10,064 nucleotides of DNA. Source: Actinomycetes bacterium (GTDB taxonomy: Bacteria > Actinomycetota > Actinomycetes > Actinomycetales > Cellulomonadaceae). The stretch is from NCBI GenBank assembly GCA_023418375.1, contig JAEZZV010000057.1:1-10064 (forward strand), given 5' to 3'. Of the stretch, positions 1 to 6,389 are shown one piece after another (within the stretch, counting starts at the first letter, position 1; every line of letters starts with the position of its first letter). The notes beneath the pieces were generated by a model, which was given only the letters and a program-made list of their open reading frames with translations, was not told the DNA's origin and ran no database searches. The translations under genes and the position numbers were made by a program.

Positions 1-22
1 GGCCCCGCCAGAGGGCGGGGCC
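1..22 (-). terminator. Terminator-like hairpin after the permuted GH3 gene
   Basis: A perfect 9-bp inverted repeat (1-9 with 14-22) encloses a 4-base loop. It starts 12 bases beyond the stop codon of the minus-strand GH3 gene. There is no T-run, as is common for GC-rich actinobacterial terminators. The stem could extend past the window edge, and the hairpin could also serve a converging gene outside the window. Confidence 0.6.
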
Positions 23-33
23 CGGCCCGGCGA

Positions 34-2982
34 TCAGGCCGCCGTGGTGCCGCGGTGCCGCAGCACGCGGCGTGTGACCAGCACGCCGCCGGCCACGACG
101 AGCAGGCCGAGCAGGACCGACACGCCGATCTGCACGTACACCCAGGTGGGCGGCGTGTAGGTGACCGTCGCGCCGGGTGCGAGCCCGTTCATCGCGTTCG
201 AGTTCGCGACCGTGAACAGGATGTTGTGGGTCGCGTCGCGGATGTCCGTCAGGGCCTTCGCGGACGACGTGTCGTTGAAGGACTTCGACGGCTGGAACGT
301 GAGCTGCAGGTCGGTGCCCGCGGCGATGCCCTCGTTCGGGTTCATGTACGGGTAGAGGTTGAAGTCCGAGATGGCGAAGCCCTCGAAGCCCCACTCCCCG
401 CGCAGCACGCCGTCCATCAGGGCGGGCGAGCCGCCGGCCCACGTCGCGCCGATGCGGTTGAACGAGCTCATGATGCCCGTCGACCCGACCGTGGTCTCCT
501 CGATGGTGCCCTTGTCGTCCGCGACGTACCGCACGTCCATCGTGATGTCCTTGACGGCCATCTCGAACGGCTTGAGGTACAGCTCACGGATGGTCTGCTC
601 GGTCGCCCACGTCGCGATGCCGTTGTTGACGCGGTTGGTCTCCTGCTCGTTCATCGCGAAGTGCTTGATGAGCGTGTAGACGCCCTTCTCGGCCACGCCG
701 TTGGCGACGGACGTGAGCATCGCGCCCGACAGCAGCGGGTCCTCCGAGTAGTACTCGAAGTTGCGGCCACCGAACGGCGAGCGGTGCAGGTTCACGGCGG
801 GCGCGTACCAGCCGTTGATGCCCTTGTGCAGCGCCTCCTCGCCGAGCATGCGGCCCATGCGCTCACCGATCTGCGTGTCCCACGTCTGCGCGATGAGGAA
901 CTGCGACGGGTAGGCCACGCCGTTGATCGACTGGTTGATGAAGGACGAGAAGCCCGCGGGGCCGTCCGGCTCGAGCGTCTGCGGCTTGGCGATCGAGGCG
1001 ATCGCGGCCGTCTGGTAGGCGCCGTTGAGCAGCATGTCCGTCATGTCGCCGACCGACAGCGAGTCGAGCAGCTCGTCCCACTTCGGGTCGTCCTTGGGCA
1101 GGCCGCGCAGGTCGGCGAGCGTCAGGTCGGTGCTCTTGCCGGTCGTCGGCTTGGGGCCGTCGAACGCGTCGGCCTCCGCCTGCGCGTCCCACGCGGTGAA
1201 GCCCTCGCGGATCGCGTCGTCGGCCGCCAGCAGGTCGGCCGTCGGGGCCTTCGGGAACGTGCCCGCGAAGTCGGCGCGCGACATCGTCAGGATCTTGCCG
1301 TCCTGCGGCGTCGTGCTGAAGCGGTCCGACACGTCGTCGAACAGGTTGGTGACCTCGGTGCGGTCGGACGCGCGGTGGTTCTCGCCCGAGTACACGACGT
1401 CGGAGTCGACCGTGTAGGTGACGGGCGCGACGCCCTCGGCGACCGTGTGCGAGTCGGTGCGCAGGCTCAGCACGTAGTCGCCGGCCTCGAGCACGTACGC
1501 ACGCTCGCCCAGGTGGTCGTACGACGCCATGTCCTCGACGTCGAGCTCGATCGTCACGGTCTCGCTCGCGCCCGGCGCGACGACGCCGGTCTTGGCGAAG
1601 CCGCCCAGCACGACCTCGGGCTTCTCGATGCCGCCCGTCGTGTAGGGCGCGGTGTAGTAGAGCTCGACGACGTCGCGACCCGGGACCGTGCCCGTGTTGG
1701 TGACCTCGACCGTGAGCGCGACGGTGCCGTCCACGTCACCGAGCTGCTGGTCGACCACGCGCCACGCGAAGTCGGTGTAGCTCAGGCCGTAGCCGAACGG
1801 GTAGACGACGGCGGAGTCGTAGTCGAGGAAGCCCTCGGCCGCGGCGGTCTCGTAGAAGCGGTAGCCGACGTAGATGCCCTCGGCGTAGTTCACGAACGGC
1901 GCCTCGTCGGTGACGGTCGCGTTCGACGTCGCACGCTCGACCGTGGACTGCGGGTACGAGACCTCGATGCCGTCGTAGAGGAACGCCCCGAAGTTGACGA
2001 ACGTCGGGTCGGCCGTGAAGTCGGCGGCCCACACGTCGGCCGTGCGACCCGAGGGGTTCACGTCGCCGGACAGGATGCCGCCCAGCGCGTCGAAGCCGGT
2101 GGCGCCCGGCGAGCCCGCGAGCAGGATCGCGTCGACGCCCGGGTCGGCCTGCAGGTCGCCCATCTCGATCGTCGTCGAGGCGTTCACGACGACGACGACG
2201 GTCTCGAAGCTCGCCTTGGCCAGCTCGACGAGGTCACGCTCGGCCTTGTTGAGCTCGAGCTGGTGCTGCCCGGGGACCGCGTCGGCGTCCCAGCCGGACA
2301 TGTCCTGCGTGAGGTCGCCGCCCTCGCCGCCGGGGCGGCCGATGACGACCACCGCGGCGTCCGCGTAGTCGGCGAACGACGACGCGACGGCCTGGTAGTC
2401 CGCGACCGGCAGCTCGCCGATGTCGTAGGTGGAGATGTCGGGGCGGTCCATCTCGATGTGCCCGCGCTTGTTCTCCGCCGCGTACTCCTCGATCGCGGTG
2501 AGGACGGTCTCGTTGACCGTGAAGCCCGCGTTCTCGAGGCCGACGCGCGGCGTGACGGCCGACTTGGTGTCGACCGAGCCGGAGCCCGAGCCGCCGAACA
2601 CCGGGTCGGCCGCGGCGCGCCCGAGGAGGGTCACACGGCCGCCGGGGGCCAGCGGCAGGGCCGCGGCCTCGTTCTTCGCCAGGACGATGCCGGAGGCGGC
2701 GATCTCCTCGACGAGGTCCTTCGCGGCGGTGTCGACCTCGTCGATCGTGGCGAGCTCGGGGCTGTAGTACTCGGTGTCCCAGTCCTTCGACTCGTCCGAG
2801 TTGGTGAAGGTGTACGTGCCGGAGCCCAGCTGCGAGGCGACCCAGCCGCCCGCGACGCTCAGGCCGATGTTCGCGACCACCGTCAGCACGGTCACCGTGG
2901 CGAGCACGGGGACCCAGATCCACAGGAACTTCTTGTTGGACATCGGCGCCTTGGCGCGGTCGTTCTTCGACCTGGCGTTCAC
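34..2982 (-). CDS. Membrane-anchored GH3 beta-glycosidase with circularly permuted domains
   Basis: Predicted extracellular glycoside hydrolase of family 3 (retaining beta-glucosidase or beta-xylosidase type), 982 residues from a GTG start. Domain order is a transmembrane helix (about 19-44), the GH3 C-terminal alpha/beta domain (about 90-405, ending in PFGYGLSYTDF), a fibronectin-III-like domain (about 420-510), the GH3 N-terminal barrel (about 620-925), and a second transmembrane helix (about 947-970) followed by a basic tail RRVLRHRG. The nucleophile is predicted to be Asp873 in AISDF, with KHF at 773-775 and DGPAG at 673-677. The acid/base is probably Glu220 in the EGGD motif. The catalytic halves are therefore swapped relative to ordinary GH3 enzymes, an order known from Ruminococcus albus and Butyrivibrio fibrisolvens beta-glucosidases. 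The basic N-terminus and basic C-terminus suggest both ends are cytoplasmic, holding the enzyme outside by two anchors. The start was chosen by a GAGGAGGA ribosome site 6 bases upstream; the in-frame GTG at 3009 falls at the predicted transcription start, and an internal ATG at 2943 is also possible. Substrate is not readable from sequence. Confidence 0.93.
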   Translation of the reverse strand: MNARSKNDRAKAPMSNKKFLWIWVPVLATVTVLTVVANIGLSVAGGWVASQLGSGTYTFTNSDESKDWDTEYYSPELATIDEVDTAAKDLVEEIAASGIVLAKNEAAALPLAPGGRVTLLGRAAADPVFGGSGSGSVDTKSAVTPRVGLENAGFTVNETVLTAIEEYAAENKRGHIEMDRPDISTYDIGELPVADYQAVASSFADYADAAVVVIGRPGGEGGDLTQDMSGWDADAVPGQHQLELNKAERDLVELAKASFETVVVVVNASTTIEMGDLQADPGVDAILLAGSPGATGFDALGGILSGDVNPSGRTADVWAADFTADPTFVNFGAFLYDGIEVSYPQSTVERATSNATVTDEAPFVNYAEGIYVGYRFYETAAAEGFLDYDSAVVYPFGYGLSYTDFAWRVVDQQLGDVDGTVALTVEVTNTGTVPGRDVVELYYTAPYTTGGIEKPEVVLGGFAKTGVVAPGASETVTIELDVEDMASYDHLGERAYVLEAGDYVLSLRTDSHTVAEGVAPVTYTVDSDVVYSGENHRASDRTEVTNLFDDVSDRFSTTPQDGKILTMSRADFAGTFPKAPTADLLAADDAIREGFTAWDAQAEADAFDGPKPTTGKSTDLTLADLRGLPKDDPKWDELLDSLSVGDMTDMLLNGAYQTAAIASIAKPQTLEPDGPAGFSSFINQSINGVAYPSQFLIAQTWDTQIGERMGRMLGEEALHKGINGWYAPAVNLHRSPFGGRNFEYYSEDPLLSGAMLTSVANGVAEKGVYTLIKHFAMNEQETNRVNNGIATWATEQTIRELYLKPFEMAVKDITMDVRYVADDKGTIEETTVGSTGIMSSFNRIGATWAGGSPALMDGVLRGEWGFEGFAISDFNLYPYMNPNEGIAAGTDLQLTFQPSKSFNDTSSAKALTDIRDATHNILFTVANSNAMNGLAPGATVTYTPPTWVYVQIGVSVLLGLLVVAGGVLVTRRVLRHRGTTAA

Positions 2983-2987
2983 TGCAT

Positions 2988-2995
2988 TCCTCCTC
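2988..2995 (-). promoter_or_regulatory. Strong ribosome binding site that fixes the permuted GH3 start
   Basis: The minus strand reads GAGGAGGA here, with GGAGG ending 6 bases before the GTG at 2982. No comparable site precedes the longer GTG candidate at 3009, so the shorter start is preferred. Confidence 0.75.
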
Positions 2996-3014
2996 GAGTG
3001 CGGGCTCACGAATC

Positions 3015-3020
3015 AGGCTA
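3015..3020 (-). promoter_or_regulatory. Predicted -10 element of the permuted GH3 promoter
   Basis: The minus strand reads TAGCCT, within CCTAGCCTGA, which closely resembles CCTAGCGTGA upstream of the lipoprotein GH3 gene. It lies 31 bases downstream of the paired direct repeats at 3052-3083. No TTGACA-like -35 is visible at normal spacing, which fits an activator-dependent promoter. The transcript would start near 3008, leaving a leader of about 25 bases. Confidence 0.5.
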
Positions 3021-3051
3021 GGAGCGGTGTCGTGAGCACCCGCCGCGGCCG

Positions 3052-3083
3052 CACGATCGGTCGGTTCCGGGGCACGGACCGTC
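3052..3083 (-). promoter_or_regulatory. Predicted LytTR operator A (two 11-bp direct repeats, 21-bp phase)
   Basis: On the minus strand GACGGTCCGTG (3083 to 3073) is followed after 10 bases by GACCGATCGTG (3062 to 3052), so the repeat starts are exactly 21 bp apart. The first repeat is identical to the second repeat of operator B at 6340-6350. The segment 3047-3064 matches 7233-7250 of operator C at 16 of 18 bases. LytTR DNA-binding domains are known to bind paired direct repeats about two helical turns apart. The assignment to the LytTR proteins of this window is inference. Confidence 0.65.
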
Positions 3084-3150
3084 GTCCGCCGGGGCCGTCG
3101 GCGTGCTCGTGCGTGGGTGCGGCGCCGTGGTGGCGCGCGCACGGAGGCCG

Positions 3151-3186
3151 GGCCCCCCCGGGGGCGGGGCGGCGGGGGGGGGGGCC
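3151..3186 (-). terminator. GC-rich hairpin after the small lipoprotein gene
   Basis: The plus-strand sequence GGCCCCCCC (3151-3159) is the exact reverse complement of 3178-3186, giving a 9-bp all-GC stem with an 18-base loop, 13 bases beyond the TAA stop of the lipoprotein gene. The right arm includes an 11-base G run (3174-3184). No T-run follows. It would insulate the permuted GH3 promoter from upstream transcription. The G run could alternatively form a quadruplex on the plus strand. Confidence 0.5.
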
Positions 3187-3198
3187 GGGCGGGGGTCC

Positions 3199-3615
3199 TT
3201 ACTCCGAGACCTCGGTGATCTTGCCGTCCTGGTCGATGCGCCAGGTGTCACCCGTCGCGGCCGAGTCGGCGTCGATCGTGTACTTGCCGTCGGTGATCGT
3301 GATCGTGCCCTGCACGCGCGAGGCGGCGTCCGAGTAGGAGTAGGGCACCACCAGCAGGCCGTACTTCACGGTCGGCGAGTCGACGTCGCTCGCGAGCATG
3401 ATCTGCGCCCACGAGTCGTCCTCGGCGAGCGCGTCGGCGACGGCCTTGCGCGCGTTCTCGAGGTCGTCCTTGACGTCGACCTCGGCCGCGGCGCTGTCCG
3501 ACGTGCCGGTGTCCTGGCTGCCGCCGTCGTCGTTGCCGCAGGCCGCGAGGCCGAAGACGCCCGTCGCGGCGACCAGCAGGCCGAGCCCGGTGTGCAGCAC
3601 CTTGTTCCGCTTCAC
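3199..3615 (-). CDS. Small lipoprotein of unknown function
   Basis: A 138-residue secreted lipoprotein whose family I do not recognise. It has a basic start (KRNK), a hydrophobic segment and the lipobox LAAC with Cys26 as the predicted lipidated residue. A Gly/Ser/Asp/Thr-rich linker (27-48) follows, then an acidic globular domain with a probable helix (about 48-78) and beta-rich segments containing GTITITDGKYTIDAD and TWRIDQDGKITEV. The start is the GTG at 3615, preceded by AAGGAG at 5-base spacing; no ATG competes. It ends in TAA, unusual in DNA this GC-rich. It follows the lipoprotein GH3 gene by 140 bases holding two hairpins and may depend partly on read-through from it, since no clear promoter is visible. 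Its place between two surface GH3 genes suggests an envelope role, perhaps saccharide binding or partnership with the enzymes; that is a guess. Confidence 0.85.
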   Translation of the reverse strand: MKRNKVLHTGLGLLVAATGVFGLAACGNDDGGSQDTGTSDSAAAEVDVKDDLENARKAVADALAEDDSWAQIMLASDVDSPTVKYGLLVVPYSYSDAASRVQGTITITDGKYTIDADSAATGDTWRIDQDGKITEVSE

Positions 3616-3664
3616 TTCTGCTCCTTCGTGGGTTCCGGCCGCGAGCCCACCCCGCGGCCCAGGT

Positions 3665-3703
3665 CCGCACCGGTCGGTGTCCCCAGGACGCCCGCCGGTG
3701 CGG
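3665..3703. repeat. Inverted repeat between lipoprotein GH3 and small lipoprotein genes
   Basis: CCGCACCGG at 3665-3673 is the perfect reverse complement of 3695-3703, giving a 9-bp stem with a 21-base loop. It sits directly beyond the stronger hairpin at 3707-3743. The tandem pair could be a double terminator, an mRNA-processing or stabilising element that sets unequal expression of the two genes, or an operator for the small lipoprotein gene. The sequence does not decide between these. Confidence 0.45.
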
Positions 3704-3706
3704 TGC

Positions 3707-3743
3707 CCGGGCCGGTCGACGACGTGGTCGCCGACCGGCCCGG
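3707..3743 (-). terminator. Terminator-like hairpin after the lipoprotein GH3 gene
   Basis: A perfect 12-bp inverted repeat (3707-3718 with 3732-3743) has a 13-base loop and begins 13 bases past the TGA of the lipoprotein GH3 gene. There is no T-run. It is a good candidate for termination or for protecting the 3' end of the GH3 message. Confidence 0.6.
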
Positions 3744-3755
3744 ACGGTGCGCGGG

Positions 3756-6155
3756 TCAGCCGATCGGGCCCGCGAAGTTCAGGCCGAAGCCGTAGTCGTA
3801 CGTGTTGCCGGACGCGTCGGTGTAGGGCGTCATGTCCTTGCTGACGTCCTCCTGCTGCGCCTCGACCGTGTCCATGTCCTGGGGGAACTGGATCGGCAGG
3901 CGGCCGGCGGGCTCGTGGAGCCCGAGGGCGACCTCGAGGAGCGCCTTGTCGCTCGTGCCGAACCCGACGACGATCGCGTCGGACGCGGCCTCGAACTCGG
4001 CCGGGACGACCGGGTTGATCGCCTTGAGCACGGTGATCACGGGGATCTCCTTGCCGGACGCCGCGACGGCGGCCGTGGCGCGCTCGAACGCGTCGAGGTC
4101 GGACTCGTTCGCGATCTTCGAGGTGTTGCCGAAGTACGAGCGGTTCTGCTTCGTGCCGTCGGGCAGGATGTCGCCGCCGATCGACGTCTGGCGGACGTGC
4201 GGGCCGTCGGCCGTGTACGGGCGGTACTGCAGCGACAGCGGGTACCACGTGTCGTTCTCGACGTCGTGCCCGATGTTCGAGAAGTTGCCGCCGTTGTCGG
4301 GGCTGGCCATGCCGACCAGGACGAGGTCCACGTCGGACAGGTCGGGCGCCGTGTAGCTCACGACCTTGCCGTCGGCGTCGAGCTCGGCCTCGTCGGTCAC
4401 GACCTCGCCGAACATCTCCTCGGCGACCTCGAGCGTGAGCCCGGGGGCCTCCTTGTACTCGGCCGGGCCGAACGCGCCCGCGAAGCCGATGTTGTACGAC
4501 CGCGGGATGTAGACCTTCTTGTCCTTCCACGCCGCGGCGTCGGACTTCGCGATCGTGCCGCCGTCGTTCTTCAGCATGACGACCGAGTCGAGCTGCGCGG
4601 CGTAGCCGGCCTCGACCTTGTCGTCGCTCGCGAGGACCTTCTGCGACTCCTCGAGGTCGAGGTACGCGTTCTCGTACAGGCCCGGCTGGAAGAACATCGT
4701 GAGGATGCGCTTGCCCGACTCGCGGAAGCGGGTGTCCGCGTCCACGTCGTTGGTGCCGGCCTCGAAGTCCTTCTGCCACATGTCGTGCGCGGCCAGGACC
4801 GGCTCGACCTTGTTGTTGCCGCCGAACATGTCGTGGCCCGTGCGCAGCACCTCGTAGTGGCGCTGCTCGTCGGTGAGGTCCTCGGCGCCCCAGCCCATGC
4901 CGAACGGCTTCTCGGGGTCGAGGTAGCTGGACGTGACGCCCCAGTCGGTGACGACAACGCCCTCGTACCCGTTCTCCTTGCGGAGCAGGTCCATGCGGCC
5001 GTGGTCGTACGCGGCGCCGCGACGCTCGCCGAACAGCGGCTCGCCGTCGCCGTCGAGCGCGATCGAGTACGCCGTCATGACGGCGGCCGAGTCGAGCGAC
5101 CCGAGGAACGCCTTGGTGTGCTCGTCGAAGTTGCCGCCCGGGTACACGCCGTACTTGCCCGCGTTGGTGTGCGCCTCGCGGCCGCCCTCGCCCGGACCGT
5201 CGCCGGCCCAGTGCTTGATCATCGCGTTGACGGACTCGGAGCCCCAGCCGTCCTGGCCGCGCGTGCTCTGGTAGCCGTCGACGTAGGCCGCCGCGAGCTC
5301 GGTGTTCTGGTCGACGTCCTCGCCGAACGTGCCGCCGACGCGCAGCCAGCGCGGCTCGGTCGCGAGGTCGATCTGCGGGCTCAGCGCCGTGGTGATGCCG
5401 AGCGCGCGGTACTCCGCGGACGACATCTGCGCGAACTCGTCCATGTGCTCGACGTCGAACGTGGCCGCGAGGCCCAGGTTCGACGGCCAGCGCGAGATGT
5501 CGTCGCCCTCGGCGTTGTAGCCGCCGGAGCCGGCGGTCGAGCGCGGGTCGGACGCGAAGTTGACGGGCACGTACGGCTCGCCCTCGGTCGCGAGCGACTC
5601 GGCGAACGCCTGCATCTGGTTCGCCCACGTGACGGTCGCCTTGACGTCGCTCGGGCCCGCGTGCAGCACGTTGCGCAGGTGGGAGTCCGTCAGGTACTCC
5701 TTCTGCGCGTCGGTGAGGCCGTCGGCCTGCGAGCGCTCGTGCGAGCTGAAGAGCATGAGGCCGGCGATCTGCTCGATCGTCAGGTCCTCGGCGAGGGCGG
5801 CGGCGCGCTCCTGCGGGGACTTGCGCCAGTCCTCCCACGCGTCCAGCTCGCCGTTGCCGTTCATGTCCTTGAACGCGACCTTCGCGCCGTCGACCTCCTC
5901 CGAGAGGAGCTCGATCTCGCTGTCCGCGCCGTAGGAGAGCGTCGGGGCGTCGCCCGGGTTGTCGACGACGACGAACGTCGTCTTGCCGTCCGACACCTCG
6001 CGCGTCGTGAACTCGTCGGCGGACGCGCCCTTGTCGTCGGTGTCGCCGGCGGTGCACGCCGCCAGGCCCGTGAGCGTGAGGCCCGCGACCAGCGCGGCGC
6101 TCATGAGGCGTGCCGACCGGCTGGCGGCGACCCGCGCCGTACTCGTTGTCTTCAT
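3756..6155 (-). CDS. Secreted lipoprotein GH3 beta-glycosidase
   Basis: Predicted family 3 glycoside hydrolase anchored outside the membrane by lipid, 799 residues. A basic N-terminus and hydrophobic stretch lead to the lipobox LAAC, with Cys34 the predicted lipid site. Residues 97-108 form a canonical 12-residue EF-hand-like loop (DMNGNGELDAWE) just before the GH3 barrel, suggesting bound calcium. The N-terminal barrel (about 115-440) carries TEPRW (267-271), KHW (314-316) and the predicted nucleophile Asp404 in VVTDW. The alpha/beta domain (about 505-790) ends with YDYGFGLNF. The usual GH3 acid/base motif EGxD is not visible where expected: residues 617-624 read ASPDNGGN. The general acid is thus unassigned; His329 in GREAH, loosely placed like the NagZ catalytic His, is one weak alternative. 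Start ATG at 6155 has a modest AAGGG site. A promoter with operator B lies upstream, with a leader of about 140 bases. Substrate specificity cannot be read. Confidence 0.93.
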   Translation of the reverse strand: MKTTSTARVAASRSARLMSAALVAGLTLTGLAACTAGDTDDKGASADEFTTREVSDGKTTFVVVDNPGDAPTLSYGADSEIELLSEEVDGAKVAFKDMNGNGELDAWEDWRKSPQERAAALAEDLTIEQIAGLMLFSSHERSQADGLTDAQKEYLTDSHLRNVLHAGPSDVKATVTWANQMQAFAESLATEGEPYVPVNFASDPRSTAGSGGYNAEGDDISRWPSNLGLAATFDVEHMDEFAQMSSAEYRALGITTALSPQIDLATEPRWLRVGGTFGEDVDQNTELAAAYVDGYQSTRGQDGWGSESVNAMIKHWAGDGPGEGGREAHTNAGKYGVYPGGNFDEHTKAFLGSLDSAAVMTAYSIALDGDGEPLFGERRGAAYDHGRMDLLRKENGYEGVVVTDWGVTSSYLDPEKPFGMGWGAEDLTDEQRHYEVLRTGHDMFGGNNKVEPVLAAHDMWQKDFEAGTNDVDADTRFRESGKRILTMFFQPGLYENAYLDLEESQKVLASDDKVEAGYAAQLDSVVMLKNDGGTIAKSDAAAWKDKKVYIPRSYNIGFAGAFGPAEYKEAPGLTLEVAEEMFGEVVTDEAELDADGKVVSYTAPDLSDVDLVLVGMASPDNGGNFSNIGHDVENDTWYPLSLQYRPYTADGPHVRQTSIGGDILPDGTKQNRSYFGNTSKIANESDLDAFERATAAVAASGKEIPVITVLKAINPVVPAEFEAASDAIVVGFGTSDKALLEVALGLHEPAGRLPIQFPQDMDTVEAQQEDVSKDMTPYTDASGNTYDYGFGLNFAGPIG

Positions 6156-6200
6156 CGACCTTCCCTTGTCGTCTCGTGGCCCCGCCCGCGCCCGTCGTCA

Positions 6201-6220
6201 CCGCCCCGTCGTCGGGGTGG
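6201..6220 (-). other. Second leader hairpin of the lipoprotein GH3 message
   Basis: CCCCG (6204-6208) pairs with CGGGG (6213-6217) around the loop TCGT, with two further pairs beyond one mismatch. It lies about 46 bases upstream of the GH3 start codon, inside the predicted long leader. It is short and could occur by chance in DNA of this composition. Confidence 0.3.
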
Positions 6221-6262
6221 GACCGCTGAGCCGGTGCACGCGCGGCGCACTCGCGAACCCGT

Positions 6263-6296
6263 CGCCGGCCGGGACGTCGTGGTCCCGTGGCCGGCG
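6263..6296 (-). promoter_or_regulatory. Strong hairpin at the predicted transcript start of the lipoprotein GH3 gene
   Basis: An 8-bp stem (6263-6270 with 6289-6296) continues as a 5-bp stem (6271-6275 with 6282-6286) with a 2-base bulge at 6287-6288 and a 6-base loop. It begins about where transcription from the -10 at 6302-6307 would start, so the message may open with this 13-bp hairpin. Possible roles are a 5' stabilising stem-loop, an attenuator, or a repressor operator just downstream of the promoter. Confidence 0.5.
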
Positions 6297-6301
6297 CGTT
6301 C

Positions 6302-6307
6302 ACGCTA
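6302..6307 (-). promoter_or_regulatory. Predicted -10 element of the lipoprotein GH3 promoter
   Basis: The minus strand reads TAGCGT within CCTAGCGTGA, 9 of 10 bases like the element before the permuted GH3 gene. It lies 32 bases downstream of the operator B repeats. The -35 position at normal spacing (6325-6330) is poor and overlaps a third, out-of-phase copy of the operator core CGGACCGT at 6325-6332. Confidence 0.5.
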
Positions 6308-6339
6308 GGCAGCGGCCGTGGCGCCGGACCGTGCCCCTA

Positions 6340-6371
6340 CACGGACCGTCGCTTTGCGTGCACGAACAGTC
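6340..6371 (-). promoter_or_regulatory. Predicted LytTR operator B (two 11-bp direct repeats, 21-bp phase)
   Basis: On the minus strand GACTGTTCGTG (6371 to 6361) is followed after 10 bases by GACGGTCCGTG (6350 to 6340); the repeats match at 9 of 11 positions with starts exactly 21 bp apart. The second repeat is identical to the first repeat of operator A, 3.3 kb away, over 12 bases including one flanking base. Position and spacing fit an activator site upstream of the lipoprotein GH3 promoter. The site begins just beyond the stop of the LytTR regulator gene. Confidence 0.65.
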
Positions 6372-6389
6372 CCCGAGGTCACGGGCAGG

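Noticed and set aside
55..3021. Plus-strand open frame of 988 codons opposite the permuted GH3 gene
   Set aside because: Same shadow effect: no recognisable domains and a biased residue composition, while the minus strand has coherent catalytic motifs.
3743..3753. GACGGTGCGCG, a 9/11 match to the operator repeat near the lipoprotein GH3 stop
   Set aside because: It is in the opposite orientation and has no partner repeat 21 bp away on either side, so it is probably chance in GC-rich DNA.
3616..6303. Extension of the small lipoprotein into a 1034-residue minus-strand protein
   Set aside because: The N-terminal extension is Arg/Gly-rich out-of-frame sequence through the GH3 gene. The GTG at 3615 has a ribosome site and starts a proper lipoprotein signal peptide.
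3747..6308. Plus-strand open frame of 853 codons opposite the lipoprotein GH3 gene
   Set aside because: Its translation is Arg/Val/Gly/Asp-rich low-complexity sequence without motifs, the expected shadow of high-GC coding DNA. The opposite strand encodes a clear GH3 enzyme.
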